From positions 293,342 to 357,341 of the forward strand of contig NZ_JARGER010000037.1 of assembly GCF_029210375.1 (NCBI RefSeq): a DNA stretch of 64,000 nucleotides, read 5' to 3'. Below the pieces are notes generated by a model. The model ran no database searches. It worked only from the letters and a program-made list of their open reading frames with translations, and was not told the origin of the DNA. Both the position numbers and the translations under genes were made by a program. Positions 25,787-33,267 of the stretch are shown here, piece after piece; the stretch's first letter is position 1, and each line of letters starts with the position of its first letter. The stretch comes from Nocardioides sp. YIM 152315. GTDB taxonomy: Bacteria > Actinomycetota > Actinomycetes > Propionibacteriales > Nocardioidaceae.

Positions 25787-26578
25787 TCAGTTGACGATGT
25801 GCATCGTCTGCAGCCGGCGGACCCCGTCGAGCAGCGTGGTGGCGTAGCGGTCGATGTCGGCGCGGTAGGTCGGCGCGGTGATGGAGAGCGCGGCCAGCAG
25901 CAGCCCGCTGTGGCCGAAGACCGGCACCGCGACCGAGCAGTAGCCCACGACCGTCTCCTCGTGCTCGGTCGCGTAGCCGCGCTCACGCGCCCGGGCCACC
26001 TGCTCGCCGAGCAGGCGCGGCGAGACGACCGTGGCCGGCGTACGTCGCGGGAGGCCGCTCTCGACCACGTCGTCCAGCAGCTCGCGGGGACCGTAGGCGA
26101 GCAGCGCCTTCCCGGTGGCGGTGCAGTGCAGCGGCATCCGACCGGCGATCGTGGACGGCCGGGTCGCGTGGGGACCGCTGGCGACCTTCTCGATGTAGAC
26201 GACCTCCAGGCCGTCGAGCACGCCGAGGTGGACGGTCTCGCCCTGGCTGTGGAACAAGCTCTCCATCAGCGGCCGGATGCCGTCGCGCAGCACCCGGATC
26301 CGGGGTGCGCGGCTGCCGAGCTCGAAGGCGCGCAGGCCTAGGCGGTACTCCTGCCCGGACCGCTCGAGCATCCCCCACTCGAGCAGCTCCTGGTTGAGCC
26401 GGTGCACCGACGCCTTCGCGAGGCCGGTGCGTCGCGCGATCTCGGTGAGGGAGAGGTCCGCGTCGCCCAGCTCGAAGCACTCCAGGATCAGCCGCGCCTT
26501 GCCGAGGACGCTGTTGGCGGCCTCGTGGTGGCTGGGCGCCGGCGTCCCCGGGGTGTGCTCGGTCGACCCCCCGGTCAT
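25787..26578 (-). CDS. IclR-family transcriptional regulator
   Basis: 263 aa, closely related to the regulator at 16466. The winged helix LTEIARRTGLAKASVHRL is at about 44-61, and the effector domain carries GRMPLHCTATGKALLAY and VGYCSVAVPVFG. ATG 26578 overlaps the stop of the small membrane protein gene (ATGA). It is the last gene of a long minus-strand operon, so it is probably co-expressed with the Rieske oxygenase it would regulate. The strong likeness of the two regulators suggests that both respond to a similar ligand and may share operators. Confidence 0.93.
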   Translation of the reverse strand: MTGGSTEHTPGTPAPSHHEAANSVLGKARLILECFELGDADLSLTEIARRTGLAKASVHRLNQELLEWGMLERSGQEYRLGLRAFELGSRAPRIRVLRDGIRPLMESLFHSQGETVHLGVLDGLEVVYIEKVASGPHATRPSTIAGRMPLHCTATGKALLAYGPRELLDDVVESGLPRRTPATVVSPRLLGEQVARARERGYATEHEETVVGYCSVAVPVFGHSGLLLAALSITAPTYRADIDRYATTLLDGVRRLQTMHIVN

Positions 26579-26703
26579 CGCGATCGGCGCTCCTCCCGGA
26601 CGACGGTCCCGGTCAGCCGCAGCAGCACCTTCTGTACGACGACCGGGAGCAGCGCGAGCAGCGCGAGCACGATGAGTACGCGGACGACGAGTCGCGGGTT
26701 CAT
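26575..26703 (-). CDS. Small membrane protein, 42 aa, unknown function
   Basis: A 42-codon gene beginning MNPRLVVRVLIVLALLAL, with one clear membrane helix and a basic tail ending REERRSR. Its ATG overlaps the stop of the Rieske oxygenase gene (ATGA) and its own stop overlaps the start of the IclR gene (ATGA), so translation looks coupled on both sides. I do not recognise it. It may anchor or stabilise the oxygenase or its reductase at the membrane. It matches in size and plan the 45-aa protein at 12249, though the sequences are only loosely alike. Confidence 0.75.
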   Translation of the reverse strand: MNPRLVVRVLIVLALLALLPVVVQKVLLRLTGTVVREERRSR

Positions 26704-27926
26704 GACATCTCCCGGGCGGCCGGCTTGCGGGTCCGCTTCGAGCCCGGCGTGCGGTCGACCTGCACGGTGGGCGCCACCTGCTCGATGTGGCGGCGGATCG
26801 CGGTCAGCGAGAGGTCGGGCCGGTAGAGCTTCTCCGGCGGGGCGTCCATCACGTCGACCATCCAGGCATCCTGTCCGGTGAACTGGCCGTGGAACAGCCA
26901 GCGGATCGCACCGAGGTACTTCGCCTTGAACGCGCCCGCCTTCAGGCCCTCCTCGTAGCGGACCATGATCTGCACGTAGCGGACCTGGTCCTCGTTCACC
27001 GGGACGTACCACTCGTAGTGGATGAACTGCGGGTAGGCGACCCGCAGCAGCCCGGGGAGCCGGAACGAGACGAAGCCCGGGATGTTCAGGCCCGCGATCA
27101 CCGGGTTGATGTTCTTGCCCTTGCCGGGGGCGTCGGGCAGCGGCATCCGCTTCCACCAGCGCTTGTTGGTCCAGGTCCCGAGCTCGGGGAACTCCGCCTC
27201 CCAGTGCACCTCGTCCTGCACCCGGATCAGCCAGCCGTCCTCCTCCACGACCCGGGTGACGTTCCAGGCGGGCATCACCTTGAACAGCCGCCACAGCGCG
27301 GTGTTGTGGAGGTACTTCGCGTGGCCCTCGTCGAAGCCGTTCTCGGCGGCGAAGCGCCAGTTGCCCTCGCGGATGTCCCAGCGTCCGCCCATCACGAAGT
27401 CGTGGTCGAGGAGCTCGCGCGGGATGTCTCGTTCGACCGGTGGCGCCTCCTCGTCGCCGACGTAGACCCAGACCAGGCCGAGACGCTGCTCGACGGGGTA
27501 GGTCGAGACGCTCACCCTGTTGTTGATCGGGGACTCGGGGCCGTCGGTGAGCGCGGCGCACATGCGGCCGCTGTCGAGGCGGTAGGTCCAGCCGTGGTAG
27601 GGGCAGCTGATGGTGCCGTCGTACTGGCGGCGGCCCAGCGAGAGCGGTACGCCGCGGTGCGGGCACCGGTCGTGCAGGGCGTAGATCTCGTCGTGGTCGC
27701 GGACCAGCACGATCCGCTCGCCGAGCAGCTCGATCGGGACCGGCTTCTGGCCCACCTGCTCGGCCCACATGATCGGGTACCAGTAGTTGCGCAGGCCGAG
27801 CTCGGCCGCGTCGTAGGTCGGCCAGGTCGACCAGTCCTTGCCGTGGTCGGGGTCGGTGCTGCCGGTACGACGCGACCGGGGTGCATGCCGGCGGGTCGCC
27901 TGGCGTGGCTCCTGGGTGTGGGTCAT
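26700..27926 (-). CDS. Rieske non-heme iron oxygenase, CarAa-like (second)
   Basis: A 408-aa oxygenase subunit. The Rieske site is CPHRG (Cys88, His90) and CPYHGW (Cys108, His111). The mononuclear iron site is NGFDEGHAKYLH (Asp199, His202, His207) with a distal candidate Asp in GQDAWMVD. It is a paralogue of the oxygenase at 9073 (shared LHNTALWRLFK, FIHYEWYVPV, KYLGAIRWLFHGQF), and both resemble the CarAa group. It is encoded 22 bp after a flavin/[2Fe-2S] reductase, its probable electron donor. No beta subunit is present. Confidence 0.92.
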   Translation of the reverse strand: MTHTQEPRQATRRHAPRSRRTGSTDPDHGKDWSTWPTYDAAELGLRNYWYPIMWAEQVGQKPVPIELLGERIVLVRDHDEIYALHDRCPHRGVPLSLGRRQYDGTISCPYHGWTYRLDSGRMCAALTDGPESPINNRVSVSTYPVEQRLGLVWVYVGDEEAPPVERDIPRELLDHDFVMGGRWDIREGNWRFAAENGFDEGHAKYLHNTALWRLFKVMPAWNVTRVVEEDGWLIRVQDEVHWEAEFPELGTWTNKRWWKRMPLPDAPGKGKNINPVIAGLNIPGFVSFRLPGLLRVAYPQFIHYEWYVPVNEDQVRYVQIMVRYEEGLKAGAFKAKYLGAIRWLFHGQFTGQDAWMVDVMDAPPEKLYRPDLSLTAIRRHIEQVAPTVQVDRTPGSKRTRKPAAREMS

Positions 27927-27948
27927 CGGGTTGCCTTCCTGTGTCGGC

Positions 27949-28968
27949 TCAGATGTCGAGGACCAGCGAGGGTGTCTTCGCGCGCGAAACGCAGACGGCC
28001 ATGGCGCCGGTGTCGTCCTGCTCCTGCGGGGAGCGGTAGGAGTCGCGGTGGTCGGGTACGCCGTCGAGGACCGCCAGGTCGCACGAGCCGCACACTCCGT
28101 CGCGACAGGCGTTGGCGACGCTGAGCCCGGCGTCCTCGAGGGCGTCGAGGATGGTCGTCGAGCCCGGCACCTGCAGGTCGAGTCCCGAGCGGGCGCAGTG
28201 CACCGCCACCGGCGCCGAGACCAGGCCGCTCAGGTCCTTGGCCACGAACCGCTCGGTGTGCAAAGCGCCGTCGGGCCAGTCGGCGCAGGCCGACTCGACC
28301 GCCTCGATGAGGCCCGTCGGCCCGCAGCAGTAGACGGCCAGGCCGGGCACCGGGTCGGCCAGCAGGCTGGCGACGTCGATCGGCCCGAGCTCGTCCTGGG
28401 GCTGGAGCCGGACGTCGCCGTCCCCGGCGAGCTCGGCCAGCTCCGCGACGAAGGTCATGCTCGCGCGACTGCGGCCGCCGTACACCAGGCGCCACGGCGA
28501 CCCGCTCGCCCGGACCTCCCGCACCATCGCGAGGATCGGTGTGATCCCGATCCCGCCCGCGATGAAGAGGTACTGCTCGGCCGGCTGCAGCGTGAAGTGG
28601 TTGCGCGGGCCACCGACCTCGACCACCTCACCCGGGCGCAGCTCTTCGTGCACGTACGACGAGCCGCCGCGCGAGCGCTCCTCGCGCAGTACGGCCACCC
28701 GGTAGCGGTCGTGATCGCGGGGATCGCCGCACAGGGAGTACTGGCGCACGGTGTCGGCCAGCCCGAGGTCGATGTGCGCGCCGGGCGTCCACGACGGGAG
28801 CAGCCCGCCCTCGGGATCGACCAGCTCGAGGACGAGCACGCCGTCGGCCGCCGCGGTCATCGAGTGGACCGCGAGGTCCATCACGCCGTCCTCGAGCGTG
28901 TCCTCGAGCGTGTCCGCGAGGGAGTCGACGAGGAGGTCCTGGTGGCGGTCCACGGAGGTGGGGTTCAT
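27949..28968 (-). CDS. Phthalate-dioxygenase-reductase-type oxidoreductase
   Basis: A 339-aa single-chain reductase carrying electrons from NAD(P)H to an oxygenase. Order: flavin-binding barrel (RQYSLCGDP), nucleotide domain (FIAGGIGITPILAM; CCGPTGLIEAV), then a C-terminal plant-type [2Fe-2S] domain with ANACRDGVCGSCDLAVLDG and a distal Cys. This layout is that of VanB/PDR reductases. An extra acidic N-terminal segment contains a short D-T-L-E duplication. ATG 28968 has AAGGAG and overlaps the MFS stop (ATGA). It lies immediately before the Rieske gene. Confidence 0.92.
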   Translation of the reverse strand: MNPTSVDRHQDLLVDSLADTLEDTLEDGVMDLAVHSMTAAADGVLVLELVDPEGGLLPSWTPGAHIDLGLADTVRQYSLCGDPRDHDRYRVAVLREERSRGGSSYVHEELRPGEVVEVGGPRNHFTLQPAEQYLFIAGGIGITPILAMVREVRASGSPWRLVYGGRSRASMTFVAELAELAGDGDVRLQPQDELGPIDVASLLADPVPGLAVYCCGPTGLIEAVESACADWPDGALHTERFVAKDLSGLVSAPVAVHCARSGLDLQVPGSTTILDALEDAGLSVANACRDGVCGSCDLAVLDGVPDHRDSYRSPQEQDDTGAMAVCVSRAKTPSLVLDI

Positions 28969-30185
28969 GCTGCTCCTTCTGCCAGGCCGACTGCCCTCGA
29001 CCACCGCTGCTTCGCGACGGTGAGGGAGGCGGCCGCTATCACGGCGATGCCGGCCGTGGTGCTCCAGGCCAGGCGGTAGCCCCCGACTTCGAGTAGTCGG
29101 GAGAAGAGGAAGGGACCGGCAGCGCCACCCAGGAAGATCCCGCCCTGGGTGAGGCCGGTGGTGGCCGCGACCCGCCCGGGCCGCGCCTTGGTGATCGCGA
29201 GGTTGAACAGGCCGTTCCAGCCCCAGCCGCAGGTGTAGGCGAGCAGGGCGCCCAGGCCGAAGACCAGGCCGCCCACCGTCGAGAGCGAGAGCAGTACGAA
29301 GCCGGCGCCGCCGGCGAGGACGAGCACGGCGACGGTCAGCAAGTTGGCCGGGCCGGGGTGCGAGCCGGCGCGGTGGCTGACCGCGATCCGGGTCACGGCG
29401 CACGCGGTGCTGCCGACGACCTGGGCGAGTGCGATGCCGCCGGGGGCGAGCCCGGCGTCGTCGCCGGTGCTGGCCAGGAAGGCGGGCAGGGTGGTCGCCG
29501 CGGCCGAGCCCGCGAACGCCGCGACCACCAACAGGGCCAGGAGCGGCCGGCCGCCGAGGGCCGGCAGGTCCGCGGGTGCCGCGGTCGCGTCGTCGTGCAC
29601 GGCCGCCGTCGTCCGCGCCCAGCCGATGACAAGTTGGGCCAGCACGGTGATGCCGACGACGACCCACATCGCGACGCGCCAGGTCTCGCCCGAACCGAAC
29701 AGCGCGAGCAGGGCACCAGCGATCAGCGTGGAGAGGGGGATCGCCGACTGGACGAGCCCGAAGGAGAGGCCCTGCGCCCGGGCGGGAATGGTGACCAGGA
29801 CCTGGTTGGCGCACGGCTGCACGACCGCGTTCGGCACCCCGAGCACGGCCAGGGCGGCGACGATCACGGTGCCCGACGGAGCGGTGGCGATCGCGACGAT
29901 GCCTAGGGTGGCGGCGGCGGTGGCGACCCGCATGCAGGCGACCGGTCCGAACCGGACCACCAGGGCGCCACCCGTGGGCGAGAGCAGCGCGGAGACCAGG
30001 TAGTAGGCCGCGACGCCGATGCCCAGGTCGGCGGCGGAGAAGTTCACGGCCCGGCCGACCTGGACCGCCACCGCACCCACCGCGAACGGCGGGATGGCGG
30101 CGGAGACCATCACCGCCACGACCGCCGTGACCGGACGGAGCGCGGCCGCGGTCGGTCGGGACGGAGCCACCTGGACTCCGGTCAC
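28965..30185 (-). CDS. MFS transporter
   Basis: A 406-aa permease with about twelve hydrophobic segments and no soluble domain. The amphipathic loop after helix 2 (VVRFGPVACMR) fits the MFS signature poorly, but the overall helix pattern is that of the superfamily. It sits inside the second Rieske operon with 4-bp overlaps on both sides (GTGA, ATGA) and probably imports the substrate or exports an intermediate. The specificity cannot be read from sequence. Confidence 0.85.
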   Translation of the reverse strand: MTGVQVAPSRPTAAALRPVTAVVAVMVSAAIPPFAVGAVAVQVGRAVNFSAADLGIGVAAYYLVSALLSPTGGALVVRFGPVACMRVATAAATLGIVAIATAPSGTVIVAALAVLGVPNAVVQPCANQVLVTIPARAQGLSFGLVQSAIPLSTLIAGALLALFGSGETWRVAMWVVVGITVLAQLVIGWARTTAAVHDDATAAPADLPALGGRPLLALLVVAAFAGSAAATTLPAFLASTGDDAGLAPGGIALAQVVGSTACAVTRIAVSHRAGSHPGPANLLTVAVLVLAGGAGFVLLSLSTVGGLVFGLGALLAYTCGWGWNGLFNLAITKARPGRVAATTGLTQGGIFLGGAAGPFLFSRLLEVGGYRLAWSTTAGIAVIAAASLTVAKQRWSRAVGLAEGAA

Positions 30186-31237
30186 GCGTCGCCCTCCAGC
30201 AGCGCCGGCGTGGCGAGCAGGGCCTGGAGGCCGGCGCGGTCGAGGCCGACCGCGAGGCCCACGGACAGGGCGAGCCTGGCCTTCTGGGGAGTGAGGCGGT
30301 CGCTGAGCAGCACCGCCGGGTCCAGCGTGGTGCGCGACGGCTCGTTGACCGACCCGAACGGCGTCCGCGTCGCCTGGCAGACGACGACCCCGGCGGTGAT
30401 GGCCCGGCGTACGGCGTCACGCTCGGAGGCGGTGCCGAAGCCGCCCCCCATGCCGGCGCAGACGACGGCGCGGGCGCCCGCCGCCACGGCGGCCTCGATG
30501 GCGGTGCCGTCGGCGCCCAGGTAGGAGTAGCTGATGTCGACGCGGGGCAGGTCGCCGGTCACGGTAGCCCCGGCGACGGGGGACCGGCTGGTCCGGGCCC
30601 GCAGCGAGACGCCCTCGCCCGGCCAGACCTTGCCGATCGGCGCGGCCGAGGCGCTGAAGGAGTCGCGGCGGGTGGTGTGGGTCTTGAAGGCGGCGGCGGG
30701 GTGCAGCACGACCCCGTCGGCGACGATCATCACCGGCGTCGGGCCGGAGAGATCGCCGGGGCCGACCGGCCCGTAGCCGGTGTCCGGCGGAATCGCCCGC
30801 GCGGCGGCGATCGAGCCGACGAGGTTGCCCAGGGCGTCGCTGCCGACGGCGGTGGGCGGCCACATCGACGAGGTCACCACCAGCGGCTCGGGGCCCTCGT
30901 GCAGCAGCCAGAGTAGGTAGGCCAGCTCCTCCATCCCGTTGGAGCCGACGGAGACGACGTAGCCGACCGGTGCGGCGCCGAGGTCGGTCGAGCGCAGCCG
31001 ACGCACCCGCCCGAGCAGGTCCAGGACCGCGGCCGGCGCCAGGTCGTGGCTCGGGGTGCCGCTCACCTCCTCCGAGGTGACCGTGCCGACGAGCTCGGAG
31101 ACCGGGGTGATCAGGTCGACCGGCCGCAGCGTGCCGCCAGTGAGGTGGTAGCGGTCGATGTCGAGAGGGTCCTCGCCGAGGCACTGGATCGTGCCGCCGA
31201 GGGCGAGCCAGTGGACGCGGCCGTCGTACTCAGGCAC
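30182..31237 (-). CDS. Asparaginase/glutaminase-family protein with altered active site
   Basis: A 351-aa protein of the L-asparaginase fold. The first catalytic element is present (LALGGTIQ, Thr16), as is a lysine in AFKTHTT. The second element, normally G-T-D-T-M-E-E, reads GSNGMEE (98-104): the conserved Thr-Asp pair is Ser-Asn. Ordinary asparaginase activity is doubtful; it may act on another amide. GTG 31237 shares one base with the upstream hydrolase stop. Its place in the Rieske operon points to a catabolic role. Confidence 0.8.
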   Translation of the reverse strand: MPEYDGRVHWLALGGTIQCLGEDPLDIDRYHLTGGTLRPVDLITPVSELVGTVTSEEVSGTPSHDLAPAAVLDLLGRVRRLRSTDLGAAPVGYVVSVGSNGMEELAYLLWLLHEGPEPLVVTSSMWPPTAVGSDALGNLVGSIAAARAIPPDTGYGPVGPGDLSGPTPVMIVADGVVLHPAAAFKTHTTRRDSFSASAAPIGKVWPGEGVSLRARTSRSPVAGATVTGDLPRVDISYSYLGADGTAIEAAVAAGARAVVCAGMGGGFGTASERDAVRRAITAGVVVCQATRTPFGSVNEPSRTTLDPAVLLSDRLTPQKARLALSVGLAVGLDRAGLQALLATPALLEGDA

Positions 31238-32064
31238 TACGCACCCTCGATCCCGAGCCGACCGACGAAGTCGTTGACCGCCGCGGCGAATGCGGCCGGG
31301 TGGTGGTCAACCGAGGGGACGCCGGTGTCGGGCAGCACCGTAGAGGTCGCCTGCGGCAGTCGCTTCAGGAACCTCGGCACGTCGGGCAGCGAAAAGGAGT
31401 CGAGCTCACCGCAGGCCACCAGGACCGGGCAGGCGACCTCGCCGATGCGGTCCTCCATGCGGTAGTGGTTGACCGCCTGGTGGCCCTCCTCGACGCGGTC
31501 GATCACACGGAGGGCGTCGAGGACGACCCGGTTCAGCACGGCGGCGTGGCCGGCGGGGTAGAAGGCGCCGCGCCGCTGCCACAGCTCCAGCAGGTGCGAG
31601 CCGTCCTCGGCCACGGTGACCAGGTCGATCGGGGGCCGCGAGGTCGAGACCTGCTCGCGGCGCGCGGCGTCGACGTACGGCGTCCCGGAGAGCACCAGGC
31701 CGCGCACGAGGTCGGGGCGGCGGGCCGCCACCTCGACCGAGATCACGCCGCCCGTGTGGTGACCCACCAGCACGAGCTCGGTGAGCCCGAGACCGGAGAC
31801 CAGGTCCTCGACGCCGTCGGCGAACCGCTCGATGCTCATCGGCTCGTCGGGGCGTACGGAGGCACCGAAGCCCACGGTGTCCATGGCGATCGCCCGGGTG
31901 TGCGCGCCGACCAGCGGCAGCACGTCGCGGTACTCGTCCGAGGACCGCGGGGTCTGGTGCAGCATCAGGACTGGCGGGCCGCCGGTGCCGGTCTCGACGT
32001 AGTGCAGCTGTCCGAAGCGGGAGTCGGCATAGCCCTTGCGGATGGCCTGGTGCGGCACGGTCAT
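31237..32064 (-). CDS. Alpha/beta-hydrolase-fold protein with GHHTG elbow (second)
   Basis: A 275-aa homologue of the protein at 24948 (shared HQTPRSSDEYRDVLPL against HQAPRSWDEFREVLPL). The elbow is again GHHTG, with His103 at the nucleophile site. The C-terminal histidine region aligns as DTGVPSVDHHP, so the usual catalytic His is also lost, although two adjacent histidines follow. Classical ester hydrolysis is unlikely. AGGAGAGA precedes the ATG. It is the second gene of the minus-strand operon, 31 bp after the LLM gene. Confidence 0.82.
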   Translation of the reverse strand: MTVPHQAIRKGYADSRFGQLHYVETGTGGPPVLMLHQTPRSSDEYRDVLPLVGAHTRAIAMDTVGFGASVRPDEPMSIERFADGVEDLVSGLGLTELVLVGHHTGGVISVEVAARRPDLVRGLVLSGTPYVDAARREQVSTSRPPIDLVTVAEDGSHLLELWQRRGAFYPAGHAAVLNRVVLDALRVIDRVEEGHQAVNHYRMEDRIGEVACPVLVACGELDSFSLPDVPRFLKRLPQATSTVLPDTGVPSVDHHPAAFAAAVNDFVGRLGIEGA

Positions 32065-32095
32065 CGTCGGATCTCTCCTGTCGTGGTGGGCAAGC

Positions 32096-33142
32096 TCAGG
32101 CGGCGAGCAGGGGGAGGACCCGTCCGGCGATGTCCTCGGCGAGGCGCTCGGGGAGGTCGTAGGATCCGACGTGCTGGAGGTAGAGGGTCGAGGCGCCCCG
32201 GGCTCGCGCGTCCCGGATCCGCTCGGCGATGTGCTCGGCGCTGCCGAAGAGGCAGAACTCCTCGGCGTACCGCACGGCGTCCGCGTCGGAGATCCAGCGC
32301 GAGCAGTGCTCGACGGCGAGCGACCAGTCCTCGGCGTGCACCAGGTCGGGGTAGATCTCCGGGACCTGGGCGGGGACGTCGGCGTGGATGCCCACGGTCT
32401 CCAGCACGGCGCGGGCGCCGTGCTGGGCCATCCCGGCGAGCACGGGCTTGAGGATCCGGGCGTCGCGCTCGACGTCGTCGGTGACCATCGCGTAGGCGCT
32501 GACCACCAGGTCGACCGAGGCCGGGTCCCTCCCGGCGTCCGTTGCGCCCTGCCGGACCAGCGAGACGCCGCGGTCGAGCAGCGCGGGCGAGACGCCACTG
32601 AGCAGGATCGCGCCGTCGCCGATGGCGCCGGCCAGGCCGAGGTTCTGCGGGCCGCTGGCGGCGACGTAGACCGGGACGCCGGGGTGCGCGTCGCGCTGCC
32701 GGGCGATGCAGCCGTTCACCTGGACGTCCGCGCCCGAGAGCAGGCCGCGGATCTGGGCGATCCCGTCGCGCAGCTCGGCCTGCCGGCTGGGCCGCAGCCC
32801 GATCGGCTCCACCGAGCTGTTCCCGACGCCGAGGCCGAGATGCACGCGGCCCGGTGCGGCCTCGGCCACCGAGCGCACCACACCCGCGACCACACTCGGG
32901 TGCCGCGTGACGACGTTCGTCACCGCCGTGCCGAGGACCAGGTCCGACGTCGCGCTGGCCGCCGCGAACATCGTGAGGTAGGGGTCGCGCCAGAGCAGCT
33001 GGGAGTCGGGGAAGTAGACACGGTCGAAGCCCAGACCCTCGACGTGACGGGCGAAGGCGGCGACCTCCACCGCCGGTCGGCAGGGCGGCACGCGGAGTCC
33101 GATGGCCGGCCCGAGGACGTCGCTCGTGCTCGTGGTGGTCAT
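32096..33142 (-). CDS. LLM-class flavin-dependent oxidoreductase
   Basis: A 348-aa luciferase-like monooxygenase-family protein with a TIM-barrel fold: the N-terminal LGFDRVYFPDS, VHLGLGVGNSS phosphate-binding region and PVYVAASGPQNLGLAGAIGDGAIL are typical of F420- or FMN-dependent members. ATG 33142 has GAGGAG 4 nt before it and fits the family N-terminus; the frame is open 22 codons further up without a good site. It is the first gene of the operon ending at 25787. It could start catabolism by oxidising the substrate or an intermediate. Confidence 0.87.
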   Translation of the reverse strand: MTTTSTSDVLGPAIGLRVPPCRPAVEVAAFARHVEGLGFDRVYFPDSQLLWRDPYLTMFAAASATSDLVLGTAVTNVVTRHPSVVAGVVRSVAEAAPGRVHLGLGVGNSSVEPIGLRPSRQAELRDGIAQIRGLLSGADVQVNGCIARQRDAHPGVPVYVAASGPQNLGLAGAIGDGAILLSGVSPALLDRGVSLVRQGATDAGRDPASVDLVVSAYAMVTDDVERDARILKPVLAGMAQHGARAVLETVGIHADVPAQVPEIYPDLVHAEDWSLAVEHCSRWISDADAVRYAEEFCLFGSAEHIAERIRDARARGASTLYLQHVGSYDLPERLAEDIAGRVLPLLAA

Positions 33143-33186
33143 GGGACTCCTCGCGCGGACGTTGACATCGACCGCGCCACCATACA

Positions 33187-33216
33187 AAGTGGAATCACTT
33201 AGCACCATACTTAGTA
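33187..33216. promoter_or_regulatory. Palindromic elements in the divergent LLM/amidase promoter region
   Basis: This AT-rich patch in the 125-bp divergent region holds AAGTG-GAAT-CACTT (33187-33200, perfect 5-bp arms) and TACT-T-AGTA (33208-33216), with CACTTAG/TACTTAG also forming a 12-bp-spaced direct repeat. Such symmetry suits a TetR- or IclR-type dimer controlling both operons. The site is inferred from sequence symmetry alone. Confidence 0.4.
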
Positions 33217-33267
33217 CGAACCTTTTCGACCGTATCCCGAACCGGTCCGCGAACTACAGGAGCGACC

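Noticed and set aside
30182..31237. Plain L-asparaginase annotation
   Set aside because: The Thr-Asp catalytic pair is absent, so only family membership is claimed.
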